From the NCBI GenBank assembly GCA_046723735.1, contig JBKOVB010000077.1, positions 1 to 11,710 of the forward strand: 11,710 nucleotides of DNA. The letters run 5' to 3'. The stretch is from RYN-111 sp046723735. GTDB lineage: Bacteria > Actinomycetota > Actinomycetes > Mycobacteriales > SCTD01. The position numbers and the translations under genes are program-made. Each line of letters starts with the position of its first letter. Position 1 is the first letter of the stretch. The notes beneath the pieces were generated by a model, which saw nothing but the letters and a program-made list of their open reading frames with translations, ran no database searches and was not told where the DNA came from. This document shows positions 6,116 through 11,710 of the stretch, one piece after another.

Positions 6116-7594
6116 TCAGCCCCGGCCGTAGAGGAAGCGGACCAGCTTCAGCAGCCGCGCGTCGGTCTTTGCGGTGCGGTCGAAGGTGGTCAGCGCCATG
6201 AGCGGCTTCATCCGCTGCTTGGCGATCGCCTTGGGCGCCGTGAACTCGCGCAGTCCGTCCTCGCCGTGGATCCGGCCGAACCCGGAGTCGCCGGTGCCGC
6301 CGAACGGCAGCGACGGGATGCCCGCGAAGCCCTGCACCGAGTTGATGCTGGTCATGCCCGAGCGCAGACGCCGTGCGATCTCGAGACCGCGCCGCTTCGA
6401 GTAGACGGCACCCGCCAGGCCGTACGTCGTGGCGTTGGCGTGCTCGACGGCCTCGTCCACGTCCTTCACCTTGGTGACGGTCAGAGTGGGCCCGAAGGTC
6501 TCCTCCTTGACGGCGAGAGACTCCTCCGCCACGCCGGTGAAGACGGTGGGCTCGACCAGGGTGCCCTCGATGCCGCCGCCGGTCACCGTCGTACCGCCGT
6601 GGGCCAGCGCGTCCTCAATGTGGGTCCGGATCACGTCCACCTGCGACGGCATGGTGATGTGGCCGTACGAGCGCCCGGCCTCAACCTTCGCGACCTTGTC
6701 CTTCAGCGCAGCGACGAACCCGTCGTACGACTTCTCGGTGACGTAGACCCGCTCGATGCCGATGCAGGTCTGGCCGGCGTTGGCCATCCCGCCCCACAAC
6801 GCGCCGTCGGCCGCGGCGACCACGTCGGCGTCGTCGTCGACGATCATCGCGTCCTTCCCGCCGCACTCCATGAGCACCGGCGTCAACGTCTCCGCGCACG
6901 CCGCCATGACCTTCTTGCCCGTGCGGGTGGACCCGGTGAACGCGATCTTGTCCACGCCCGCACGGCACAGCGCGGCGCCGGTCTCGCCCAGGCCGGTGAG
7001 CAGCTGCAGCACCGGCTGCTCGGGCACGACCTCGGCGAAGGTGTCGACGACCCACTTCCCCACGGCCGGCGTGTACTCCGACGGCTTGAAGACCACGGTG
7101 TTGCCGGCCGCGAGGGCGTAGGCGATCGAGCCCATCGGCGTGAAGACCGGGTAGTTCCAGGGGCCGATGACGCCGACGACGCCGAGGGGCTGGTACTCGA
7201 GGTACGCCGCGTTGTTGGCCATGAGCAGGCCGGTGGGCACCCGACGCATGCCCAGGACCTTGCGGGCGCTCTTCGCCGCCCACGCAAGGTGGTCGACGGA
7301 GAGCGTCAGCTCGATCTGGGCGTCGCCGGTCGGCTTGCCGTTCTCGCGGCGCATGATCTCGGCGATCTCGGGCAAGCGCTTCGCGATGAGCACACGCCAG
7401 GCGTCGAGCCGCTGCTTGCGCCCGTCGAAGCCGAGGCCCTGCCACCACGCCGTGGCCTCGCGTGCGCGGGCGACCGCCGCGCGCACGTCCTCCTCGGTGT
7501 TGACCGGGAAGGTCGCGTACACCTCGCCGGTGGCAGGCTCCAGGGAGTCGAACGTGGCAGCGGTCCGGGTCTTGCGCTCGGCGGCGATCGTCAT
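6116..7594 (-). CDS. NAD(P)-dependent aldehyde dehydrogenase
   Basis: A 492-residue member of the aldehyde dehydrogenase superfamily, full length. Visible landmarks are the GPWNYP motif with Asn147, TVVFKPSEYTP with Lys170 (coenzyme ribose/phosphate), the GSTRTGKKV turn (221-229) of the Rossmann fold, the general-base Glu243 in LMECGGKDA, and the nucleophile Cys277 in ANAGQTCIGIERVYV. ETFGPTLTV and LPFGGTGDSGFGRIHGEDGLREFT follow. It oxidises an aldehyde to the acid; the sequence resembles succinate-semialdehyde and broad aliphatic aldehyde dehydrogenases, and the hydrophobic/basic tail (MKPLMALTTFDRTAKTDARLLKLVRFLYGRG) recalls long-chain aldehyde types, so the substrate is left open. The ATG at 7592-7594 has no ribosome site but sits 7 nt after a good -10 box, suggesting a leaderless message. 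It is divergent from the DUF3099 gene. Confidence 0.93.
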   Translation of the reverse strand: MTIAAERKTRTAATFDSLEPATGEVYATFPVNTEEDVRAAVARAREATAWWQGLGFDGRKQRLDAWRVLIAKRLPEIAEIMRRENGKPTGDAQIELTLSVDHLAWAAKSARKVLGMRRVPTGLLMANNAAYLEYQPLGVVGVIGPWNYPVFTPMGSIAYALAAGNTVVFKPSEYTPAVGKWVVDTFAEVVPEQPVLQLLTGLGETGAALCRAGVDKIAFTGSTRTGKKVMAACAETLTPVLMECGGKDAMIVDDDADVVAAADGALWGGMANAGQTCIGIERVYVTEKSYDGFVAALKDKVAKVEAGRSYGHITMPSQVDVIRTHIEDALAHGGTTVTGGGIEGTLVEPTVFTGVAEESLAVKEETFGPTLTVTKVKDVDEAVEHANATTYGLAGAVYSKRRGLEIARRLRSGMTSINSVQGFAGIPSLPFGGTGDSGFGRIHGEDGLREFTAPKAIAKQRMKPLMALTTFDRTAKTDARLLKLVRFLYGRG

Positions 7595-7601
7595 GGGTCA
7601 C

Positions 7602-7607
7602 AAAATA
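7602..7607 (-). promoter_or_regulatory. Candidate -10 box of a leaderless aldehyde dehydrogenase transcript
   Basis: TATTTT on the minus strand, fitting the TANNNT actinobacterial -10 consensus, stands out in this GC-rich sequence. Seven bases separate it from the ATG at 7594, the normal distance from -10 to transcription start, and no Shine-Dalgarno sequence is present. This points to transcription starting at or next to the ATG. No convincing -35 is visible. Confidence 0.55.
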
Positions 7608-7639
7608 CGTGCGGTCGAGCGGTGCCGCACACTGGAGGG

Positions 7640-7960
7640 GTGCAGCCCACCCGTCCGGACCAGCCGGTCGTCGTCACGACCGCGGCGCGATCGGGCACCG
7701 ACGACCGCCGCCTGCGGCAGCGGCGCTACGCCCTGATGCAGGGCATCCGGCTGGTGAGCTTCGTCCTCGCGGTGGTCCTCCCGGTCGCGCTGCCGTTCAA
7801 GCTGGCTCTGATGGCCGCGGCGCTGGTGCTGCCGTGGATGGGTGTCGTGAGCGCGAACGGCGGCCCGCGCCGGGACAGGCAGGCACGCCCCTCCGCACTG
7901 GTGGACCGGGTGGAGCCGGTCCGGATCGCGCTCGAACCAGGTCGCGACGTCGAGCAGTGA
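7640..7960 (+). CDS. DUF3099 small membrane protein
   Basis: A 106-residue protein. A basic N-terminal part (TDDRRLRQRRYALMQGIRLVSF) leads into two closely spaced hydrophobic segments, about VSFVLAVVLPVALPF and LALMAAALVLPWMGVVSA, then a charged cytoplasmic-type tail. This is the layout of the actinobacterial DUF3099 family; function unknown. GTG 7640 follows GGAGG at 7634-7638 almost without spacing, so the true start could be the in-frame GTG at 7622 or a leaderless form; the conserved part begins near residue 17 and is unaffected. Its TGA overlaps the GTG of dtd (GTGA), so the two are translationally coupled. Confidence 0.8.
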   Translation: MQPTRPDQPVVVTTAARSGTDDRRLRQRRYALMQGIRLVSFVLAVVLPVALPFKLALMAAALVLPWMGVVSANGGPRRDRQARPSALVDRVEPVRIALEPGRDVEQ

Positions 7961-8379
7961 GGGCGGTTGTCCAGCGGGTCTCGTGCGCCCAGGTCGCCGT
8001 CGCCGGCGAGGTCGTCGGGGCGATCGACGAGGGCCTGCTGGTCCTGCTCGGGGTCACGCACGACGACGGACCGGACCAGGTGAAGGCGATGGCGCGCAAG
8101 CTGCACGAGCTGCGGATCCTGCGCGACGAGCGCTCGTGCGCCGAGTCGGGAGCCGGTCTCCTCGTGGTCAGCCAGTTCACGCTCTACGGCGACACCCGCA
8201 AGGGACGGCGGCCGTCCTGGTCCGCCGCCGCCCCGGCGTCGGTGGCGGAGCCCCTCGTGGAGGCCGTCATCGAGGCGCTCCGTGCGCGCGGGGCCACGGT
8301 GGCCACCGGCGTGTTCGGGGCCGACATGGCCGTGTCGCTCGTGAACGACGGTCCCGTCACTCTGCTGCTCGAGGTCTGA
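7957..8379 (+). CDS. dtd: D-aminoacyl-tRNA deacylase
   Basis: A 140-residue protein, slightly shorter than the usual about 145. MRAVVQRVSCAQVAV is the typical N-terminus. SQFTLYGDTRKGRRPSW (72-88) contains the SQxT motif with Thr75 in the active site, and VNDGPVT (129-135) gives the Gly-Pro motif that reads the chirality of the substrate across the dimer. The enzyme removes D-amino acids (and Gly from tRNA-Ala) mischarged onto tRNA. It starts with GTG inside the stop codon of the DUF3099 gene (4-nt overlap). The pairing may only reflect compact packing; no direct functional link is known to me. Confidence 0.95.
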   Translation: MRAVVQRVSCAQVAVAGEVVGAIDEGLLVLLGVTHDDGPDQVKAMARKLHELRILRDERSCAESGAGLLVVSQFTLYGDTRKGRRPSWSAAAPASVAEPLVEAVIEALRARGATVATGVFGADMAVSLVNDGPVTLLLEV

Positions 8380-8442
8380 GGCCCGCCGGCTCGGATGCAC
8401 GCTCGTCGGGTTCGTGAACGCCCAGGGCTAGCACGGCCTGCC

Positions 8443-8447
8443 GGAGG
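8443..8447 (+). promoter_or_regulatory. Ribosome binding site ahead of the flavin monooxygenase gene
   Basis: GGAGG, 12 nt before the ATG that begins the conserved protein. An out-of-frame ATG at 8452-8454, which would give a 16-residue peptide ending at 8502, lies between them. Confidence 0.5.
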
Positions 8448-8459
8448 CAGCATGAGCAG

Positions 8460-9485
8460 ATGGCTGACCTCGAGCTGGGCGTGGACACCTTCGGGGACGT
8501 GACCGTCGATGCGGCCGGCAAGCCGGTGCCGCACCCGCAGGTCATCCGGGACGTTGTCGAGGAGGGCGTGCTCGCCGACAAACTGGGCCTGCAGTTCTTC
8601 GGCGTGGGTGAGCACCACCGGGCCGACTTCGCCGTCAGCGCACCGGAAGTCGTGCTCGCCGCGGTCGCGGCGCAGACTCAGCGCATCCACCTCGGCTCGG
8701 CAGTCACCGTCCTCAGCTCCGACGACCCGGTACGGGTCTACGAGCGCTTCGCCACGCTCGACGCCCTGTCCGGCGGCCGGGCCGAGGTGATGCTCGGTCG
8801 CGGCTCGTTCACCGAGTCGTTCCCGCTGTTCGGCTACGACCTGGAGGACTACGAGCTGCTCTTCGCGGAGAAGCTCGAGCTGTTCTCGCGGCTTCGTGAC
8901 GAAGGTCCGATCAGCTGGGAGGGGCGGACGCGCGGGCCGTTGACCGGGCAACGGGTCTGGCCCACCACCGAACGCGGGCTGCGGGCCTGGGTGGCGGTGG
9001 GAGGCTCGCCCAACTCCGTGGTCCGCGCGGCGCAGCACGGCTTGCCGCTCGCGCTGGCGATCATCGGCGGGGACCCGGTCCGCTTCGCGCCCCTGGTGGA
9101 GCTCTACCGACGCGCCCTCGAGGAGACCGGCCAGGAGCAGCTCCCCGTCGCCGTGCACTCCCCCGGCTACGTCGCCGACACCGACGAGCAGGCGCGCGAG
9201 GAGCTCTGGCCCCACTACGAGGTGATGATCGGCCGGATCGGGCGGGAGCGCGGGTGGCCGCCGCCGCGGCGCGTGCAGTTCGAGGCCGACGTCGATCTCG
9301 GCGCGCTCCACGTGGGCTCGCCGGAGACCGTCGCGGCGAAGGTCGCGCGCACCGCAAAGACCCTGGGGATCCAGCGCTTCGACCTGAAGTACAGCGCCGG
9401 CACGCTCCCGCACGGCAAGCTCATGCACTGCCTCGAGCTCTACGGCACCAAGGTCGCGCCGCTCGTGCGCGAGATGCTCGACTAG
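8460..9485 (+). CDS. LLM-class flavin-dependent oxidoreductase (luciferase-like monooxygenase)
   Basis: A 341-residue protein of the bacterial luciferase-like fold. ELGVDTFGD opens the barrel; GLQFFGVGEHHRADFAVSAPEVVLAAVAAQTQRIHLGSAVTVLSSDDPVRVYERFATLDALSGGRAEVMLGRGSF is the classic run of family motifs (EHH, SAVTVLSSDDPVRVYE, GRAEVMLGRG) that line the FMN site. WVAVGGSPNSVVRAAQHGLPLALAIIGG and GSPETVAAKVAR complete it. Such enzymes use FMNH2 or F420 (the latter in some actinobacteria); cofactor and substrate are not evident here. The ATG at 8460 lies 12 nt from GGAGG (8443-8447), longer than usual, while an out-of-frame ATG at 8452 is 4 nt from it. It converges on the HhH-GPD gene with 14 nt between stops. 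Confidence 0.9.
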   Translation: MADLELGVDTFGDVTVDAAGKPVPHPQVIRDVVEEGVLADKLGLQFFGVGEHHRADFAVSAPEVVLAAVAAQTQRIHLGSAVTVLSSDDPVRVYERFATLDALSGGRAEVMLGRGSFTESFPLFGYDLEDYELLFAEKLELFSRLRDEGPISWEGRTRGPLTGQRVWPTTERGLRAWVAVGGSPNSVVRAAQHGLPLALAIIGGDPVRFAPLVELYRRALEETGQEQLPVAVHSPGYVADTDEQAREELWPHYEVMIGRIGRERGWPPPRRVQFEADVDLGALHVGSPETVAAKVARTAKTLGIQRFDLKYSAGTLPHGKLMHCLELYGTKVAPLVREMLD

Positions 9486-9506
9486 GTCTAGGCCCAGGCC
9501 TAGGCC
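9485..9506. terminator. Hairpin spanning both stop codons of two convergent genes
   Basis: Arms 9485-9493 and 9498-9506 pair over 9 bp (one G-U) with loop CCAG. The hairpin contains the last base of the monooxygenase stop (9483-9485) and the whole stop of the opposite-strand gene (9500-9502). It is short, so its strength as a terminator is uncertain. Confidence 0.5.
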
Positions 9507-10084
9507 TTGGCCTTGGCCTTCGCCGCCGCCGCCTTCTGCTCCTGCTTGAAGGCTCGTACGGCGAGCAACGACGCCGGGTCCCGCACGTCCGCCACCGACC
9601 GGGTGGCGCCCTCTTCGCCGTACGCACCGGCGGCCTCCCGCCAGCCGGGAGGCGTGACGCCGAGCTGCTTGCCCAGCAGGGCCACGAAGATCTGGGCCTT
9701 CATGTCGCCCCAGCCGGGCAGCGCCTTCAGCCTGTCGAAGAGCTCTTGACCCGAGCCGGCGGTCGTCCAGATCGCCGCGGCGTCGCCGTCGTACTCGGAG
9801 GCGACGACCGCGGCCATCTGCTGGACACGGCCGGCCATGGACCGGCCGTACCGGTGGATCGCCGGCGGCGTCGCCGCAAGGTCGGCGAACGCCTCGGGGT
9901 CCATCGCGGCGATCGCCGCCGGGTCGAGCCGGTCGACGCCCAGGCGCTCGGCGAGCTTCAGCGGTCCCTTGAAGGCAGCCTCCATGGGGTACTGCTGGTC
10001 AAGGAGCATCCCGACCGCGAGGGCGAACGGGTCCTTGGCGAGCAGCTCGTCCGCGGCCGGATCCTGGGCGATGCACAGCGTCAT
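9500..10084 (-). CDS. HhH-GPD-type base excision repair family protein (TIGR03252-like)
   Basis: A 194-residue protein. FALAVGMLLDQQYPMEAAFKGP (20-41) matches the helix pair that starts the HhH-GPD domain, IHRYGRSMAGRVQQMAAVV lies in the middle, and LPGWGDMKAQIFVALLGKQLGV (122-143) contains the helix-hairpin-helix that grips DNA backbone. PPGWREAAGAYG and SVADVRDPASL are typical of the actinobacterial TIGR03252 group. Classical HhH-GPD glycosylases carry a catalytic Asp about 18 residues after the hairpin; none is seen in the corresponding stretch, so glycosylase activity is doubtful. The C-terminus is an Ala/Lys tail (KQEQKAAAAKAKAKA). ATG 10082-10084 is chosen because the family begins near MTLxIAQDPxAD; a purine-rich stretch lies upstream. 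Confidence 0.9.
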   Translation of the reverse strand: MTLCIAQDPAADELLAKDPFALAVGMLLDQQYPMEAAFKGPLKLAERLGVDRLDPAAIAAMDPEAFADLAATPPAIHRYGRSMAGRVQQMAAVVASEYDGDAAAIWTTAGSGQELFDRLKALPGWGDMKAQIFVALLGKQLGVTPPGWREAAGAYGEEGATRSVADVRDPASLLAVRAFKQEQKAAAAKAKAKA

Positions 10085-10127
10085 GCCCCCATCCTGCAGC
10101 GATTCCCGCCAGGGGCGACAGCCGGGC

Positions 10128-10405
10128 TCAGCCGCCGAGCGACTCGGGGTCGGCAAGGTTGCGCTTGAGGGCGTCGAAGTAGATCGCGCACTGGACGCCG
10201 TCGACAAGCCGGTGATCACCGGTCATGCAGAGACTGAACTGCGGGGACCACCGCCACCTTGCCATCTGGGCGGAGCGTCAGGCGGTCGGCACTCACGACC
10301 TTGCACGGCGCGAGGTCGGTGCCCTGACCGATGTCGACGGCGAAGCCGACCGACACGTCATTGAACGCCCGGATCCGGCTGCCCTCGACGACGGCGCCGA
10401 TCCCG
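10128..10405 (-). pseudogene. Decayed fragment of a 2-oxoacid dehydrogenase E2 acyltransferase gene
   Basis: Read on the minus strand, about 10405-10243 encodes VVEGSRIRAFNDVSVGFAVDIGQG ... VVSADRLTL, which resembles the middle of the E2 (lipoamide acyltransferase) catalytic domain. It then jumps straight to RPDGKVAVVP and, in another frame (10242-10131), PQFSLCMTGDHRLVDGVQCAIYFDALKRNLADPESLGG before TGA 10128-10130. The last part holds the E2 active-site signature His-X3-Asp-Gly (DHRLVDG). Compared with intact E2 domains, about 50-60 residues are missing near 10271-10276. Removing one base from the run of four at 10243-10246 joins the two frames (VVPQFS). Lipoyl, subunit-binding and N-terminal catalytic parts are absent. 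A 45-codon frame (10128-10265, ATG start) covers the tail but is probably not a gene. Upstream of about 10405 the similarity fades, so that boundary is approximate. Confidence 0.8.
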
Positions 10406-10460
10406 GGCGAGCACCAGCCGGTCCTGCACAACGCCCCAGGGTGGAGACCTCGGGCGTCCT

Positions 10461-10472
10461 GTCTTGCAAGAC
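10461..10472. promoter_or_regulatory. Perfect 12-bp palindrome, candidate operator of acnR-acnA
   Basis: GTCTTGCAAGAC is perfectly self-complementary and centred about 36 bp before the acnR start, overlapping the expected -35 region (it contains TTGCAA). TetR repressors bind such palindromes and often control their own operon, so this is a good candidate for AcnR or another dimeric regulator. It does not look like the C. glutamicum AcnR site (CAGNAC...GTACTG) as I recall it. Confidence 0.5.
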
Positions 10473-10490
10473 GGACGTACGGTTTGGTGA

Positions 10491-10496
10491 TAGCCT
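10491..10496 (+). promoter_or_regulatory. Candidate -10 box of the acnR-acnA transcript (leaderless)
   Basis: TAGCCT fits TANNNT and ends 6 nt before the GTG at 10503, so transcription would begin at the start codon. No ribosome site precedes that GTG, which agrees with a leaderless message. TTGCAA at 10464-10469 could act as a -35, although the 21-bp spacing is long. Confidence 0.5.
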
Positions 10497-10502
10497 GACG
10501 TC

Positions 10503-11099
10503 GTGCCCAAGGTCTCCCCCGCACAGCTCGCCGCGACGCGGCAGGTGATCCTCGAAGGCGCCCGGCGCGCGTTCGCGCGGCACGGCTACGAGGGCGCCAC
10601 CGTCAAGGTGCTCGAAGCCGAGACCGGCCTGAGCAGGGGCGCGATCTTCCACCACTTCAAGGACAAGGACGCGCTGTTCCTCGCCCTCGCCGAGGACGAC
10701 GCCGCGCGGATGACCGAGACAGTGGCCGAGCACGGCCTCGTCCAGGTGATGCGCGACCTGCAGGACAAGGACGCCGGCTGGCTCGGCGTCCAGCTGGAGG
10801 TACGCCGGAGGCTGCGCACCGACCCGGAGTTCGCCGCGCGGTGGCAGGAGCACCAGAGCGCCGTCACGGGAGCCACGACGGCACGGCTGCAGCGCCAGCG
10901 TCAGGCAGGGGTCGTGCGCGACGACGTGCCGCTCCCGATCCTCGTGGACTTCCTCCGACTGGTGCTCGACGGGCTGGTCAGCGGGCTCGCCGCCGGCATG
11001 CCCACCGAGCACCTCCCGGGGGTGCTCGACCTCGTGGAGGACGCGGTCAGACGGCCCACTAGCGTGCAGAACGAACAACGACAAGGAGCAGCACGATGA
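10503..11099 (+). CDS. acnR: TetR-family transcriptional repressor of aconitase, AcnR
   Basis: A 198-residue TetR-family protein. The N-terminal DNA-binding part ATRQVILEGARRAFARHGYEGATVKVLEAETGLSRGAIFHHFKDKDALFLAL (11-61) has the helix-turn-helix at about 31-51. It and the following DDAARMTETVAEHGLVQVMRDL, LEVRRRLRTDPEFAARWQEHQS and LDGLVSGLAAGMPTEHLPGVLDLVEDAVR are close to Corynebacterium glutamicum AcnR, which represses aconitase and uses a citrate-Mg ligand. The gene overlaps the start of acnA by 4 nt (ATGA), so repressor and enzyme are made from one message. The GTG start at 10503 is preceded by a -10-like box and a palindrome. The identification rests on sequence likeness plus location beside acnA. 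Confidence 0.93.
   Translation: MPKVSPAQLAATRQVILEGARRAFARHGYEGATVKVLEAETGLSRGAIFHHFKDKDALFLALAEDDAARMTETVAEHGLVQVMRDLQDKDAGWLGVQLEVRRRLRTDPEFAARWQEHQSAVTGATTARLQRQRQAGVVRDDVPLPILVDFLRLVLDGLVSGLAAGMPTEHLPGVLDLVEDAVRRPTSVQNEQRQGAAR
11083..11088 (+). promoter_or_regulatory. Ribosome binding site of acnA
   Basis: AAGGAG inside the 3' end of acnR, 7 nt before the acnA ATG at 11096: a strong site for a coupled downstream gene. Confidence 0.85.
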
Positions 11100-11710
11100 G
11101 TCTCGACAGCTTCGGCGCCAAGGGAACCCTGCAGGTCGGAGGGCAGTCCTACGACGTCTTCCGGCTGTCCGCGGTCCAGGGCGCCGCCGACCTGCCCTAC
11201 AGCCTGAAGGTGCTGCTCGAGAACCTGCTCCGCACCGAGGACGGCGCCGACATCACGGCCGACCACGTCCGTGCGCTCGCCGGCTGGGACCCGCAGGCCG
11301 AGCCGGACACCGAGATCCAGTTCACGCCCGCCCGCGTGCTCATGCAGGACTTCACCGGCGTCCCCTGCGTCGTCGACCTCGCCACCATGCGCGAGGCCAT
11401 GGCCGACCTCGGCGGCGACCCCAAGAAGATCAACCCGCTGGCGCCCGCCGAGCTCGTCATCGACCACTCGGTCATCGCCGACATCTTCGGCCGCCCGGAC
11501 GCGTTCGAGCTGAACGTCGACCTGGAGTACGAGCGCAACAGGGAGCGTTACCAGTTCCTGCGCTGGGGCCAGACGGCGTTCGACGAGTTCAAGGTCGTCC
11601 CGCCCGGTACCGGCATCGTCCATCAGGTCAACATCGAGCACCTGGCCCGCGTCGTCATGGCGCGCGACAACGTGGCCTACCCGGACACGGTCGTCGGGAC
11701 CGACTCACAC
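11096..11710 (+). CDS. acnA: Aconitate hydratase A (5' part, cut by window end)
   Basis: The first 205 residues of aconitase, starting MSLDSFGAKGTLQVGGQSYDVFRLSAVQ. LPYSLKVLLENLLR, TPARVLMQDFTGVPCVVDLATMREAM, LVIDHSVIADIFG, ERYQFLRWGQTAF and PGTGIVHQVNIEHLARVV are the ordered N-terminal motifs of the AcnA/IRP branch, and the window stops at the His of VVGTDSH, which in this family precedes the Thr-rich stretch of the substrate site. The cysteines that hold the 4Fe-4S cluster lie beyond the window. The enzyme interconverts citrate and isocitrate in the TCA cycle in the cytoplasm. ATG 11096 has a strong ribosome site and overlaps the acnR stop. Confidence 0.97.
   Translation, partial: MSLDSFGAKGTLQVGGQSYDVFRLSAVQGAADLPYSLKVLLENLLRTEDGADITADHVRALAGWDPQAEPDTEIQFTPARVLMQDFTGVPCVVDLATMREAMADLGGDPKKINPLAPAELVIDHSVIADIFGRPDAFELNVDLEYERNRERYQFLRWGQTAFDEFKVVPPGTGIVHQVNIEHLARVVMARDNVAYPDTVVGTDSH

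Noticed and set aside
6005..7960. A 650-codon open frame on the plus strand opposite the aldehyde dehydrogenase
   Set aside because: Only its last 106 codons (DUF3099) resemble a protein; the rest is antisense shadow of the dehydrogenase.
198..9485. One lipid/terpene degradation cluster made of AtuA-like protein, CoA-transferase, dienoyl-CoA isomerase, aldehyde dehydrogenase and flavin monooxygenase
   Set aside because: The genes lie in at least five separate units on both strands, divided by terminators and by unrelated genes; a common pathway is not supported.
9486..9530. Repeated GGCCTT/GGCCTA units that look like a tandem repeat
   Set aside because: They are mostly the alternating Ala-Lys codons of the HhH-GPD protein's tail plus a short hairpin, not a separate repeat element.
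10085..10502. Regulatory RNA or riboswitch in the long gap before acnR
   Set aside because: The stretch is explained by the E2 relic on the minus strand and by the acnR promoter; no riboswitch-like conserved core was seen.
1..11710. tRNA or rRNA genes, CRISPR arrays, insertion sequences, integrase sites, defence or toxin-antitoxin genes
   Set aside because: None found on reading both strands; gaps between genes are short and hold only hairpins and promoters.

Overview
The window is very GC-rich, uses GTG starts freely, is densely packed on both strands, and carries several small families typical of actinobacteria (DUF7455-type zinc protein, DUF3099 membrane protein, TIGR03252 HhH-GPD protein, AcnR next to aconitase). 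It is most likely a chromosomal piece of a high-GC actinomycete. A genus cannot be fixed from this sequence; the acnR-acnA pair recalls corynebacteria and mycobacteria, but the gene order differs from theirs.

Layout. (1) 1-2364: the 3' end of an unrecognised gene, then an AtuA/DUF1446-family protein (+), whose 3' end overlaps a small P-loop kinase-like protein on the opposite strand. (2) 1879-3548 (-): a class III (CaiB/BaiF) CoA-transferase followed 2 nt later by that kinase, probably one transcript. (3) 3596-3850: a 67-residue zinc-knuckle protein (+) closed by a strong hairpin shared with the next minus-strand gene. (4) 3856-5573: an orphan ABC ATPase (-) divergent, over only 37 bp, from a dienoyl-CoA isomerase-like crotonase (+), which ends at another two-way hairpin. 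(5) 5606-7594 (-): a stand-alone cyclic-nucleotide-binding domain protein and an NAD(P)-dependent aldehyde dehydrogenase, each with its own signals. (6) 7640-8379 (+): DUF3099 membrane protein and D-aminoacyl-tRNA deacylase (dtd), overlapping by 4 nt. (7) 8460-9485 (+): luciferase-like flavin monooxygenase, facing an HhH-GPD protein (9500-10084, -). (8) 10128-10405 (-): remains of a 2-oxoacid dehydrogenase E2 acyltransferase gene, with an internal deletion and a frameshift. (9) 10461-11710 (+): acnR, a TetR repressor, overlapping the start of acnA, which runs off the window.

How the genes fit together. Most of the window is housekeeping plus scattered acyl-CoA and carbonyl metabolism: AtuA-like protein, CoA-transferase, dienoyl-CoA isomerase, aldehyde dehydrogenase and flavin monooxygenase could all serve breakdown of lipids or branched/terpenoid acids, but they sit in separate short transcription units on both strands, so a single pathway is not shown. 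The clearest functional unit is acnR-acnA, where a repressor related to C. glutamicum AcnR is translationally coupled to aconitase and has a candidate operator and leaderless promoter in front of it.

I do not see a defence island, mobile element, CRISPR array, tRNA or rRNA, or a new multi-gene system. The most unusual items are the decayed E2 fragment, the palindrome at the acnR promoter, and the regulator-first acnR-acnA order.
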